Positions 8,925 to 17,495 of a stretch of DNA of 64,000 nt are shown here, in pieces (the stretch's first letter is position 1; every line of letters starts with the position of its first letter). Location: contig JANYJZ010000013.1 in NCBI GenBank assembly GCA_025358305.1, positions 1 to 64,000 of the forward strand, in the 5' to 3' direction. The translations under genes and the position numbers were made by a program. This stretch comes from Ignavibacteriota bacterium (GTDB taxonomy: Bacteria > Bacteroidota > Ignavibacteria > UBA10030 > SZUA-254). The notes beneath the pieces were generated by a model. It saw only the letters and a list, made by a program, of their open reading frames with translations, was not told the DNA's origin and searched no databases.

Positions 8925-8955
8925 CAAATGTAACCATATAAACAGACGGAAACAA
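8925..8955 (-). promoter_or_regulatory. Bacteroidota-type promoter for the Tyr-rich lipoprotein operon
   Basis: Minus strand: TTG (plus 8953-8955), 20 bases, then TACATTTG (8925-8932), an exact fit to the TTG-N19/21-TAnnTTTG form. It would give a leader of roughly 75 bases before the ATG at 8841. Confidence 0.65.
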
Positions 8956-9042
8956 TAGCTTTCTCGGGGGTTGTGACCGGAAGCCGGTAGAAGTGTGTGG
9001 GGAATGAGACGGCGGGAGGGTAACCGTAGCCTTTTCAGTACA

Positions 9043-9819
9043 TTAGAGGGGCTGGAGGTACTCGACGGCAATGGTGCGATTTCCGATGGAAATGGTCTGC
9101 TGGTTTCGGAGGAGATCCTTGAGGTTGAGGCCGAGCGTGAACCCCCTGCCGAGCGACGCCTTGAGCCCGATGTTGAGATACCCCCTCCCGCGGCCGAGCG
9201 CATCCTGATTCGTGTCGTTGAGGGCGAGGTCATACTCCCCGACGGCGGAAACCGACGCGCCGATCGTCTTCTCGATCCCGACGAAGAAGTTGGGGTCCGT
9301 GTCGTCGTCCCCCCGTTCGAGGCTGTAATTCACGCCGCCATGGAGGCTTAGGGAGCCCATGGCGCTATAATTCTTGCTCGCGACGGCGTAGAGGCCGCGT
9401 GACTTGATGACGTAGCGTCCCGGCGGATCGACATACTCTTCTTTCCCCTGGCTGTCGAATCCGAGCGCGATCGCAGGGAGAAGGACCGACTCCTCGAGGA
9501 GCCTCACCTTGAGGTGAAACCCGGTGCTGTTGTTCCACACCGGGCTTTCCGTGCCGATCACTCCGACGCCGCCGTACGACAGCCCGGCGTCAAGCCTGTC
9601 GAAGAGCCCGATGCTCACTCCGACGAGGAGTCCGCCGGAGTGGTAGAAATCCATGTCGAGGGCGAGCGTGTTGTGCGGGATCATCCCCGCGGTGGGGAGG
9701 TCAATGAGATAGCGCGGTTCGAACGCGGCGCGTTCTCCCGCCGAGCCCTGCGCGAAGGACCGGCCGCCAACAAGGAGAGCGAGAAGGAGCGCGGCGAGTG
9801 ACCGGGTCGTCTTGTTCAT
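9043..9819 (-). CDS. Putative outer-membrane beta-barrel protein
   Basis: A 258-residue protein of unrecognised family. The upstream in-frame extension to 10134 overlaps the DinB gene, so the start is set at ATG 9819, which opens a clear signal peptide (MNKTTRSLAALLLALLVGG, cleaved near SFAQ). The mature part begins RYLIDLPTAGMIPHNTLALD and then shows repeated amphipathic strands with Gly turns (GLFDRLDAGLSYGG, LSLHGGVNYSLERG, GFTLGLNLKDLL), as in small outer-membrane barrels. It lies 46 bases downstream of the DinB gene on the same strand. Function unknown. Confidence 0.65.
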   Translation of the reverse strand: MNKTTRSLAALLLALLVGGRSFAQGSAGERAAFEPRYLIDLPTAGMIPHNTLALDMDFYHSGGLLVGVSIGLFDRLDAGLSYGGVGVIGTESPVWNNSTGFHLKVRLLEESVLLPAIALGFDSQGKEEYVDPPGRYVIKSRGLYAVASKNYSAMGSLSLHGGVNYSLERGDDDTDPNFFVGIEKTIGASVSAVGEYDLALNDTNQDALGRGRGYLNIGLKASLGRGFTLGLNLKDLLRNQQTISIGNRTIAVEYLQPL

Positions 9820-9865
9820 GGGATTGAATATACGGATTTGCCGCACGAGCGTCAACGTACCGAGT

Positions 9866-10342
9866 TCACGCCATCCATTTCTTCCGCATCCTGGGGTCCG
9901 CATCGCTGAAGATCTGACCCAGGTGGTGCTCCATGTGCCTGACATAATCCTCGGCGACGAACCGGAGGGTAACGGGCGCACCGTAATCGATGTCGCACGT
10001 GTGATTGAGCGTCTTCGGATCGATATGCCGGATGATATGTGCAAGATGCAGGTTGTAGCTGTACCAGAGGGCCACGAGGCCGTCCCACGGCTCCGTCCGG
10101 TAGCTCTGGGACGACACCCAATGCATCTGTTCATATTCGTAGGTCCCGATATCCGCGGCCTGCTGCATCCGGACGATCCGCTGGTGGTTGTTGCTCGCCG
10201 AGTCGATGAGGTGCCCCAGGATCTCCTTGACGGACCATTTGTCAGGATAGGGCTTGTCGGCGACGCGGACCTCCGGCATCGCGATCAATCGCGGCTTCGC
10301 GGCATTGATGACGGCGGTGAGATTGGTGGCGACGGTGATCAT
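9866..10342 (-). CDS. DinB-family putative metal-dependent protein
   Basis: A 158-residue DinB/YfiT-like four-helix protein. The family is known for metal-dependent thiol transferases and related enzymes, and often has no assigned role. The metal-binding pattern is visible: the first His is in the WSVKEILGHLIDS segment near residue 44, and the other two in DYVRHMEHHLGQI near 135-140. The PDKWSVKEILGHL motif is typical of DinB_2 members. It lies between the HExxH lipoprotein gene (76 bases upstream) and the barrel gene. The function cannot be specified. Confidence 0.85.
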   Translation of the reverse strand: MITVATNLTAVINAAKPRLIAMPEVRVADKPYPDKWSVKEILGHLIDSASNNHQRIVRMQQAADIGTYEYEQMHWVSSQSYRTEPWDGLVALWYSYNLHLAHIIRHIDPKTLNHTCDIDYGAPVTLRFVAEDYVRHMEHHLGQIFSDADPRMRKKWMA

Positions 10343-10418
10343 GGTTCCCTCTACTGAAGTTATTCCCTGTTTCTGATATGATCCGGCATGGCGGCGGCGG
10401 CACGCTGATCGCGCTCGC

Positions 10419-11174
10419 TCATGGTCGGGTAAGCGACGACCGGACGATCCCGATAAGATGGCGGATCACCATGACATGCGTCGGATCGACATACTGGAGC
10501 CGTGCTTGCAGCTCGTCCAAACGGTTGTTCGTGAGATTGAATGTCGAAGCGAACATCTCCGTGGGACTGTCATTCGGATGACCTCCGAAGCGAGCGTTCC
10601 CGGAGTATTCTCCATCATGGAGGAGATAGAGCAGCGAGCCGTGCTGGAGATACGTCCAGAGTGAATCGACGTCGGACCTCACCGCCGAGGGCAAGGCCGA
10701 GTATCTCAGGTGGCCGAACTCGTGGAAGACGACGGACCGAATCACCCTCGCATCATCAAAGATGATGAAGTAGCTGCTCGAAATGAAGATCGTTCTTTTC
10801 TGTCTCGCCGCCTCACCGAGACTCCCGACGGAGTGATCGATCGAGAGCGTGTCGATCCGCAGCGAATCTGGGACCCCCAGATCGAGTGAATCGATCAAGG
10901 CGCAGATAACGTTGAGCTTCTCCCGATACCGGCTTCGGAACGTGGCGCTGTCGAAGCGCTCGTACCTCGCAGCGATGGAATCGGGGGACAACGGGAGCTC
11001 TGTTTCGATATCCTTCAACTGTTCGTACTGCGTCATCGTGATCCGAACCCCGGACTCATTCGTCCCCCGGCAGCCGCAGCATGCCGCGGCGATCCAGAAG
11101 ATCGCCAGGCACCCGGCATGCCGGAATCCCGATGCGGGCAGAGAACCCGATCTCCTCGCATCACGCTGCATCAA
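10419..11174 (-). CDS. Lipoprotein with an HExxH zinc-metallopeptidase motif
   Basis: A 251-residue protein I do not place in a named family. The N-terminal segment GCLAIFWIAAACCGC is hydrophobic and ends in lipobox-like cysteines, suggesting a lipoprotein. HEFGH near residue 151 is a perfect HExxH zinc site, and SPTEMFASTFNL about 50 residues later could give a third ligand Glu, a gluzincin-like layout. Residues 45-75 are helical and charged. No neighbour explains its substrate. The motif may mark a small secreted peptidase; activity is inferred from the motif alone. Confidence 0.7.
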   Translation of the reverse strand: MMQRDARRSGSLPASGFRHAGCLAIFWIAAACCGCRGTNESGVRITMTQYEQLKDIETELPLSPDSIAARYERFDSATFRSRYREKLNVICALIDSLDLGVPDSLRIDTLSIDHSVGSLGEAARQKRTIFISSSYFIIFDDARVIRSVVFHEFGHLRYSALPSAVRSDVDSLWTYLQHGSLLYLLHDGEYSGNARFGGHPNDSPTEMFASTFNLTNNRLDELQARLQYVDPTHVMVIRHLIGIVRSSLTRP

Positions 11175-11261
11175 TCTGCTGCACGACCGAATGTCATGAC
11201 GCCTTGCTCCTGGACCGAACGTGATGTTGCCTGCGCGCGTCTGCCGCCCGCCGTGACTCTA

Positions 11262-11292
11262 TTAATGTAACTATCCACCGCACAAAGCTCAA
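11262..11292 (-). promoter_or_regulatory. Candidate promoter for the HExxH lipoprotein gene
   Basis: Minus strand: TTG (plus 11290-11292), 20 bases, then TACATTAA (11262-11269). This matches the TAnnTTTG element at four of six fixed positions, with correct spacing. Confidence 0.4.
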
Positions 11293-11415
11293 CTGCCGTG
11301 GCACGTGCGAAGCGTCGAGTGCGAAGCATCGAGTCAGTGCGCGTTGCATATTTGACCGAAAGGCTCTACATTAGAAGAGATCCTTCCCCCCACACCGACT
11401 ATCGAAGCGATACAC

Positions 11416-12927
11416 ATGAACCGCCCCTCAACCATCGGCCAACTCAGAGACTCCGGCTACGTCGTACGCTCCGTGAAGGACGAGATCCGGGCGAATCTCG
11501 TCGACAAGATCAACCGCAAGGAGCCCCTCTTCCCCGGCATCGTCGGGTTCGAACACACCGTCATCCCGGCGCTCATCAACGCCATCCTCGCAAAACACGA
11601 CATCATGCTCCTCGGGCTTCGCGGACAGGCGAAGACGCGCATCGTGCGGCAACTCCCGTCGCTCCTCGACGAGTTCATCCCGATCATCGCCGGCTGCGAG
11701 ATCAATGACAACCCGTACCACCCCGTCTGCAAGCGCTGCACCGACCTCGTGAAGGACCAAGGGGAGACCGTGCCGGTCGATTGGATGCACCGGGACGCAC
11801 GGCTCGGCGAGAAGCTCGCCACCCCCGACGTGACGATCGCCGACCTCATCGGCGACATCGACCCGATCAAGGCGGCGTCGCAGCGGCTCCACTATTCCCA
11901 CGAGGGGGCGATCCACTTCGGCATCATCCCGCGGACGAACCGCGGGATCTTCGCGATCAATGAGCTCCCCGATCTCCAGCCGCGCATCCAGGTGGGGCTC
12001 TTCAATATCATGCAGGAGAAGGACATCCAGATCCGCGGGTTCAGCGTCCGCATCCCGCTCGACATCCTCATCGTCTTCACGGCGAACCCGGAGGACTATA
12101 CGAACCGCGGCAACATCATCACGCCGCTGAAGGACCGTATCGACTCGCAGATCTTCACGCACTATCCGCGCCAGATCGAGGACGCCATGCGGATCACGGA
12201 GCAGGAGGCCTCGCTCACCCGGGGCGGCCGAGACATCGTCGTCCCGTATTACTTCAAGGAGATCATCGAACAGATCGGGTTCGAGGCCCGCAAGAGCGAG
12301 TACGTCGACCAGAAGTCCGGCGTCAGCGCCCGCATGACGATCGCGGCAATGGAGAACCTCATCAGTAACGCCGAACGCCGCGCGATCCTCTTGCACGACA
12401 AGAAGATCGTCCCGCGGATCTCCGACCTCTCCCACGTGCTCCCCGGCATGACGGGCAAGATCGAGCTCGTGTTCGAAGGGGAACAGGAAGGGCCGCTGAA
12501 GGTCGGCAAGGCCTTGATCGGCAAGGCGGTCCGGGACGTGTTCAAGAAGTATTTCCCCGACCCGCTCCTGAGGAGGCCGCAGCGCGGCGAGAACCCCGCG
12601 GCGCGCCAGCAGACCGAAGCGTCGGAGTACGCTGGGGTTATCTCGTGGTTCGAATCGGGCAACAAGATCGAAATTTCCGACGAGATGGCGATCGACGACT
12701 ATTACCGGGAGCTCAACAAGGTGAGCCACCTCAGGGACATCACGGTGGCGCACATGAAGGTCCCCCCCGACAACCTCTACGAGCTCTCCTCCGCGATGGA
12801 GTTTGCGCTCGACGGGCTCCACCAATTCTCGAAGATCGCGAAGGACGAGATCGACCATATGGTCGAGTACAAGGACCTCGTCGGCAGCATCTTCAAGGGA
12901 CGCGGCAAGGGCGAAGACGATGATTGA
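11416..12927 (+). CDS. AAA+ ATPase, MoxR / Mg-chelatase subunit I type
   Basis: A 503-residue AAA+ ATPase related to ChlI/BchI and MoxR proteins, which remodel partner proteins together with a VWA-domain protein. The P-loop region is GLRGQAKT (residues 67-74), with Ala where the usual Gly precedes Lys. RTNRGIFAINELPDLQPRIQ holds the Walker B region and VFTANPEDYTNRG is sensor 1. Cysteines 94, 105 and 108 (CxxC plus one) sit in an insert just after the P-loop and could bind zinc. The C-terminal 150 residues are a helical lid and tail. The VWA gene starts 24 bases downstream. No chlorophyll genes are present, so cofactor chelation is unlikely; the target is unknown. Confidence 0.85.
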   Translation: MNRPSTIGQLRDSGYVVRSVKDEIRANLVDKINRKEPLFPGIVGFEHTVIPALINAILAKHDIMLLGLRGQAKTRIVRQLPSLLDEFIPIIAGCEINDNPYHPVCKRCTDLVKDQGETVPVDWMHRDARLGEKLATPDVTIADLIGDIDPIKAASQRLHYSHEGAIHFGIIPRTNRGIFAINELPDLQPRIQVGLFNIMQEKDIQIRGFSVRIPLDILIVFTANPEDYTNRGNIITPLKDRIDSQIFTHYPRQIEDAMRITEQEASLTRGGRDIVVPYYFKEIIEQIGFEARKSEYVDQKSGVSARMTIAAMENLISNAERRAILLHDKKIVPRISDLSHVLPGMTGKIELVFEGEQEGPLKVGKALIGKAVRDVFKKYFPDPLLRRPQRGENPAARQQTEASEYAGVISWFESGNKIEISDEMAIDDYYRELNKVSHLRDITVAHMKVPPDNLYELSSAMEFALDGLHQFSKIAKDEIDHMVEYKDLVGSIFKGRGKGEDDD

Positions 12928-12951
12928 TCCGCTGCGGGGAACACCCTCCCT

Positions 12952-14052
12952 ATGAAATACCGCTACAGCAAATGGACGGACGAGTCCCTTACCGACGAGC
13001 AGCGCCTCGAAAGCCTCACCTCGCTCTTCAGCTACCTCTTGTTGCAAACGAGCGGGGACGTCGAAGAAGCGATGGAGTGGCTCCGGCAGCTCGCCGAGGA
13101 GCACGGGATCTTCGACGAGTCTCTCTCGATGGATGATCTCATCGCCCGGCTCAAGGAGAAGGGGATCATCGAGGAGGTCAACAACGCTCCGGTCCTCACG
13201 ACGAAGGGGGTCCAGCGCATCCGTCAGGACGCGCTGCGCGAGATCTTCACCTCCCTGCGCAAAGGGGGCATCGGCACGCACGAGACCCCGCAGACGGGCT
13301 CGGGGGTCGACCGCTTAAGCGAAACGAAGAAGTGGGCTGTCGGCGACGCGGCGACCGCGATCGACCTGACCTCGACCCTCACGAACGCGTTCAAGCGGGG
13401 CGGCATCGACGAGTTCACGCTCAAGGAGGAGGACCTCGAGGTCTACGAGACCGAGCATACGACCTCGTGCGCCACCGTCCTCATGCTCGACATCAGCCAC
13501 AGCATGATCCTCTACGGGGAGGACCGCATCACGCCGGCGAAGCAGGTCGCCCTCGCTCTCTCCGAGCTCATCATGCAGAAGTATCCGAAGGACTACCTCT
13601 CCCTCGTCGTGTTCGGGGATGACGCGAAGCTCATGAGCCTCAATGAACTTCCGTTCCTCAGCGTGGGGCCGTACCACACGAACACCCGTGCGGGGCTGAA
13701 GCTCGCCCGGACGCTCCTTCGAAGGACCCGGAGCGCGAACAAGCAGATCTTCATGATCACGGACGGCAAGCCGTCCGCCATGTTCGACGAGAACGGGCGC
13801 CTCTATAAGAACTCGTTCGGCCTCGACCCCCGGATCGTCAACAAGACGCTCGACGAGGCCGTCGCATGCCGGCGCGAGAAGATCACCATCAGCACGTTCA
13901 TGGTCGCCCGCGACCCCTACCTCATCAATTTCATCGAGGACCTTACGAAGGCGAACGCCGGCCGCGCCTACTATTCGGGACTCCAGCATCTCGGAGAGTT
14001 CATCTTCGTCGATTACATCCGGAACCGGAAGAAAAAGTTCGGGACGATGTAG
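12952..14052 (+). CDS. VWA-domain protein, partner of the AAA+ ATPase
   Basis: A 366-residue protein whose C-terminal half is a von Willebrand factor A domain. The metal-ion-dependent adhesion site begins at MLDISHSM (DxSxS, near residue 180), and a later MITDGKPS segment supplies the distal Asp. The N-terminal half (1-170) is helical, with no domain I can name. VWA proteins of this kind dock on MoxR/ChlI-type ATPases through the metal site, and the ATPase gene lies just upstream, so the two probably form one chaperone-like machine. It is cytoplasmic: no signal peptide is seen. Confidence 0.85.
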   Translation: MKYRYSKWTDESLTDEQRLESLTSLFSYLLLQTSGDVEEAMEWLRQLAEEHGIFDESLSMDDLIARLKEKGIIEEVNNAPVLTTKGVQRIRQDALREIFTSLRKGGIGTHETPQTGSGVDRLSETKKWAVGDAATAIDLTSTLTNAFKRGGIDEFTLKEEDLEVYETEHTTSCATVLMLDISHSMILYGEDRITPAKQVALALSELIMQKYPKDYLSLVVFGDDAKLMSLNELPFLSVGPYHTNTRAGLKLARTLLRRTRSANKQIFMITDGKPSAMFDENGRLYKNSFGLDPRIVNKTLDEAVACRREKITISTFMVARDPYLINFIEDLTKANAGRAYYSGLQHLGEFIFVDYIRNRKKKFGTM

Positions 14053-14174
14053 TCCGCTTCCCCAGTTCGCCCCCTCCTGTTCCCCGCGTCCATCCGAGCC
14101 CTCGCTCCCCCGCCGTTTGTTTGAATTTCACTAAAATTTTATGCACTTTAGAGGCGTCATACAGAACGGAACGT

Positions 14175-14927
14175 ATGCTTCTCATTATTCCTGCGATTGA
14201 AATCAAGAACGGCAAGTGCGTCCAGATGGTCCAGGGGATCCAGGGATTCGTCTATACCGACGACCCGATCGAAATGGCCAAGCTCTGGCGCAAGGAGAAC
14301 GCCAAATCCCTCCACGTCACCGACGTCGACGGCGCCATGGAAGGCCGCCTCGTCAACTTCGACGTCATCGAACGGATGGCGAAGACCGTCGACATCCCGA
14401 TCGAGCTCGGCGGCGGGCTTCGGACGTTCGAGGAGATCAAGCGCGCGTTCGACGCCGGCATGTACCGCGTCGTCATCAGCACGATGGCCATCGAAAACCC
14501 CGACGAAGCGAAACGCACGCTCGAAACGTACGGACCGAGCAAGGTCGTCCTTGGGCTCGACGCGAAGAACGGCATCGTCCGGATGCACGGCTGGCAGGAA
14601 GACACCGGCCTCACCGCGGTCTCCATCGCCCTGAACGCGAAAGCGCTCGGCTTCAAACGCATCGTCTATACCGACATCCTCCTCGACGGCATGATGCGCG
14701 GCCCGAACTTCGCCGCGATCAGGTCGCTCGCCGAGACGACCGGCCTGCGGATCACCGCTTCCGGCGGCATTTCGAGCCTCGACGACCTCCTGAAGCTGCA
14801 GGAGCTGGAACCGCTCGGCGTCGACTCGGCCGTCATCGGACGGGCGCTCTACGAGAACCGGTTCGCTTGCCAGGAACTCTGGCGCCTGTGCGAGGCGGGA
14901 GACTACCCCTACACAGCGAAGGTCTGA
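14175..14927 (+). CDS. HisA-like (beta-alpha)8 isomerase with altered catalytic residue
   Basis: A 250-residue TIM-barrel protein of the HisA/HisF family. HisA isomerises ProFAR to PRFAR in histidine synthesis. The start at 14175 is chosen because MLLIIPAIEIKNGK is the expected family N-terminus; the longer open frame upstream is not coding-like. Phosphate-binding loops are kept (ELGGGLRT near 80, ASGGISSLDD near 195) and the second acid is present in LGLDAKNG. The first catalytic Asp of HisA (PAIDL) is Glu9 here. No other his gene is nearby; instead the gene opens an operon with pfkB and dap genes, 5 bases before pfkB. It may be the organism's HisA or a paralogue with another substrate. Confidence 0.8.
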   Translation: MLLIIPAIEIKNGKCVQMVQGIQGFVYTDDPIEMAKLWRKENAKSLHVTDVDGAMEGRLVNFDVIERMAKTVDIPIELGGGLRTFEEIKRAFDAGMYRVVISTMAIENPDEAKRTLETYGPSKVVLGLDAKNGIVRMHGWQEDTGLTAVSIALNAKALGFKRIVYTDILLDGMMRGPNFAAIRSLAETTGLRITASGGISSLDDLLKLQELEPLGVDSAVIGRALYENRFACQELWRLCEAGDYPYTAKV

Positions 14928-14932
14928 CCGCC

Positions 14933-15871
14933 ATGACGATCACCGTCATCGGGCACCTCTGTCTCGACGTCATCCACCATGCCGACGGCACGGAGAGCGA
15001 AAGCTACGGCGGCATCTTCTTCTCGCTCGCGACCCTCGCAAACCTCCTCGGGCCGCGCGACACGATCTACCCCGTCTTCGGCGTCGGGAAGGACGACTAC
15101 CCCGCGTTCATCGAGCGCCTTCAGGCCTATCCAAACATCGACACGGCGGGCATCTTCAAATTCAACGGGCCAACGAACCAGGTCTCCCTTTATTACCGCG
15201 ACAAGCGGGAGCGCACGGAATGCTCCCGGAACATCTCCGAGCCGATCCCCCTGAAGAAGATCCGACCGTACATCGAGTCGAACATGATCCTTATCAACAT
15301 GATCTCCGGCATGGACATCACGCTGGAGACTCTCGACGAGATCCGCATGGATGCCCGGGAGAGCCATACGCCGATCTACGTCGACATCCACAGCCTGACC
15401 CTCGGCGTGAACGCGGACGACACTCGGTTCCACCGTCCCGTTGAACTCTGGCGCCGGTGGCTCTTCATGCTCCACGGCGCGCAGATGAACGAGGAGGAGG
15501 CCGCGATCATCAGCGCCGAGAAGCTCTCAGAAGAGAACCTCGGAAAGCACACGCTCGCCCTCAATACGAACGTGCTGATCATTACCCGCGGAGAACGCGG
15601 CTGCACCGCCTACATCGACGAGAAGAAGCATATCCACCACGTCGACATCGAAGGCATTCACGACGCGCCTGCCGCCGACCCGACGGGGTGCGGCGACGTC
15701 TTCGCGGCGGCGTACTGCGCCCACTACCTCTCCTCGAAGGACAGCACGGAATCCGCACGGTTCGCCAACACCGTTGCCGCCCGGAAAGCGTCGATGATCG
15801 GCTCGTCGGATATCGACGCCCTCGCCGCGTTCCGCATCTCCAAATCATCGCCGAAGGCCCCCGCGCCATGA
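14933..15871 (+). CDS. PfkB-family sugar/nucleoside kinase
   Basis: A 312-residue ribokinase/PfkB-fold kinase that should transfer phosphate from ATP to a sugar or nucleoside. The start MTITVIGHLCLDVIH matches the family's first strand, GGIFFSLATLANLLG the substrate-binding helix, and DPTGCGDVFAAAY (near residue 248) the PfkB signature with catalytic Asp (usual form GAGD; here GCGD). The substrate is unknown. The stop overlaps the dapB start by 4 bases (ATGA) and the gene begins 5 bases after the HisA-like gene, so translation is probably coupled along the operon. Being embedded before three lysine-pathway genes is unusual. Confidence 0.85.
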   Translation: MTITVIGHLCLDVIHHADGTESESYGGIFFSLATLANLLGPRDTIYPVFGVGKDDYPAFIERLQAYPNIDTAGIFKFNGPTNQVSLYYRDKRERTECSRNISEPIPLKKIRPYIESNMILINMISGMDITLETLDEIRMDARESHTPIYVDIHSLTLGVNADDTRFHRPVELWRRWLFMLHGAQMNEEEAAIISAEKLSEENLGKHTLALNTNVLIITRGERGCTAYIDEKKHIHHVDIEGIHDAPAADPTGCGDVFAAAYCAHYLSSKDSTESARFANTVAARKASMIGSSDIDALAAFRISKSSPKAPAP

Positions 15872-16605
15872 AGATCGCAATCGTCGGATACGGCAAGATG
15901 GGGAAAGAGATCGACCGCGTCGCCGCGACGCGCGGCATCGCGGTCGGACCCCGCTTTTCAAAGTCCAGCAACGTCCACGCGAAAGGGCTGACGAAGGCGT
16001 CGCTCAAAGGCGTCGACGTCTGCATCGACTTTTCCACACCGGCCGCCTGCCTCGACAACATCGAGGCCGCGGCGAGGAGCGGAACGAACATCGTCGTTGG
16101 GACCACCGGATGGTACGACAAGCTCCCCGAGGTGACCAAGCTCGTCCAGGCGAAGCAGATCGGCCTCCTCTATTCCCCGAACTTCTCGCTCGGCATGAAC
16201 GTCTTTGCCAAGCTCGTCGGCGCGGCCGCGGTATACTTCGACAGCTTCGACATGTACGACGTCGCCGTCCGCGAGATCCACCACAAAGCAAAGACCGACA
16301 GTCCCAGCGGCACAGCGCTCATGCTCGGCCAGGTGATCCTCAACGAGATGAAGCGCAAGCGCGAGATCCTCACCGAGGCTCCCCGCGGCGCGATCAAGGG
16401 AAGCCAGCTCCACATCTCATCTTTACGCGTCGGCACCGTCGTCGGAACGCACGAAGTGCTCTTCGACTCGGAGGCCGATAGCGTCACGCTTGTCCACGCC
16501 GCGAAGAACCGGACAGGGTTCGCCCTCGGAGCCCTCGTCGCCGCCGAGTGGCTCAAGGGCAAACGCGGATGCTACACCATGAACGACGTACTGGAGTCAC
16601 TATGA
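15868..16605 (+). CDS. dapB: 4-hydroxy-tetrahydrodipicolinate reductase
   Basis: NAD(P)H-dependent reductase of the diaminopimelate/lysine pathway, acting on the DapA product. At 245 residues it is slightly shorter than E. coli DapB. The N-terminal nucleotide motif is IVGYGKMGK, and the active-site segment REIHHKAKTDSPSGTA (His138, His139, Lys142) is intact, as is the VVGTTGW loop. Start and stop both overlap neighbours by 4 bases (ATGA), tying it to pfkB and dapA. Its product feeds both lysine and peptidoglycan diaminopimelate. Confidence 0.95.
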   Translation: MKIAIVGYGKMGKEIDRVAATRGIAVGPRFSKSSNVHAKGLTKASLKGVDVCIDFSTPAACLDNIEAAARSGTNIVVGTTGWYDKLPEVTKLVQAKQIGLLYSPNFSLGMNVFAKLVGAAAVYFDSFDMYDVAVREIHHKAKTDSPSGTALMLGQVILNEMKRKREILTEAPRGAIKGSQLHISSLRVGTVVGTHEVLFDSEADSVTLVHAAKNRTGFALGALVAAEWLKGKRGCYTMNDVLESL

Positions 16606-17495
16606 AAACGCCACTGCTCTTCCGGGGAACCGGCACAGCCCTCGTCACGCCCTTCACCACCGACGGCATGGTCGACGACCGCGCGCTCCGCGCGCTCGTC
16701 GAGTTTCAGATACGTGCAGGCGTCGAAGCCCTCCTCCCGACCGGCACGACCGGCGAGAGCGCCACCCTGAGCGAGGACGAACAGGAGATCGTCGTTGCCA
16801 TCGTCGCGGAGCAGACCCGGGGCCGGGTCCCCGTCATCGCCGGTGCCGGCAGCAATTCGACGAGCAAGGCGATCAGCCTCTCCCGCCGAATGCTCAGCGC
16901 GGGTGCCGATGGGATCCTTTCAGTCGCACCCTACTATAATAAGCCGACGCAGGAAGGGTATTTCCAGCATTATGAGTCGATCGTCGAAGCGATCGACGGC
17001 CCCATCATCGTCTATAATGTCCCGGGCCGCACCGCCAGCAACATCGAGGCGGAAACGACCCTTCGGATTGCGGAAGACCTCCCCACCGTCGCCGGCATCA
17101 AGGAGGCATCCGGAAATTTCACCCAGATCATGGAGATCCTCCGGCGCCGGCCGAGCGGGTTCGGCGTCTGGTCGGGCGACGACTCGATCACGCTCCCCCT
17201 GGTCGCGCTCGGCGCGGACGGCGTCGTGTCGGTCGTGTCGAACGAGGCCCCGAGGAAATTCTCGAACATGGTCCGGCTCTGCCTCGACGGAAAATTCGAG
17301 AAGGCCGCGAAGCTCCACAACGACCTTCTCCCCCTCATGAACTTCAACTTCGTGGAATCGAGCCCTATCCCCGTGAAGTGCGCGCTCGCCATGATGGGGA
17401 TGATCAAAGAGAAGTGCCGCCTTCCTCTCGTGCCGATGAGCGCGAAGCACCGCCCGCGCCTTCGGGCCATCCTGAAGGAACTCGATCTCGTATGA
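16602..17495 (+). CDS. dapA: 4-hydroxy-tetrahydrodipicolinate synthase
   Basis: Condenses pyruvate with aspartate semialdehyde, the first committed step to diaminopimelate. The 297-residue TIM barrel has the GTTGE motif near residue 48, catalytic Tyr138 in YNVPGRT, and the Schiff-base Lys167 in GIKEASGN. The enzyme is normally a cytoplasmic tetramer. It overlaps dapB and dapD by ATGA junctions. In other bacteria lysine inhibits the enzyme; whether the allosteric residues are kept was not judged. Confidence 0.96.
   Translation: MKTPLLFRGTGTALVTPFTTDGMVDDRALRALVEFQIRAGVEALLPTGTTGESATLSEDEQEIVVAIVAEQTRGRVPVIAGAGSNSTSKAISLSRRMLSAGADGILSVAPYYNKPTQEGYFQHYESIVEAIDGPIIVYNVPGRTASNIEAETTLRIAEDLPTVAGIKEASGNFTQIMEILRRRPSGFGVWSGDDSITLPLVALGADGVVSVVSNEAPRKFSNMVRLCLDGKFEKAAKLHNDLLPLMNFNFVESSPIPVKCALAMMGMIKEKCRLPLVPMSAKHRPRLRAILKELDLV

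Noticed and set aside
11347-11354. CATATTTG as a minus-7 element for the AAA+ gene
   Set aside because: One mismatch and no TTG at 19-21 bases upstream.
11428-13281. Minus-strand open frame of 617 codons opposite the AAA+ and VWA genes
   Set aside because: Asp/Arg/Glu-rich shadow with no family features.
11416-14052. Magnesium chelatase for chlorophyll or cobalt chelatase for B12
   Set aside because: Only ATPase and VWA parts are present, with no large H/N subunit or pigment genes; a MoxR-type role fits better.
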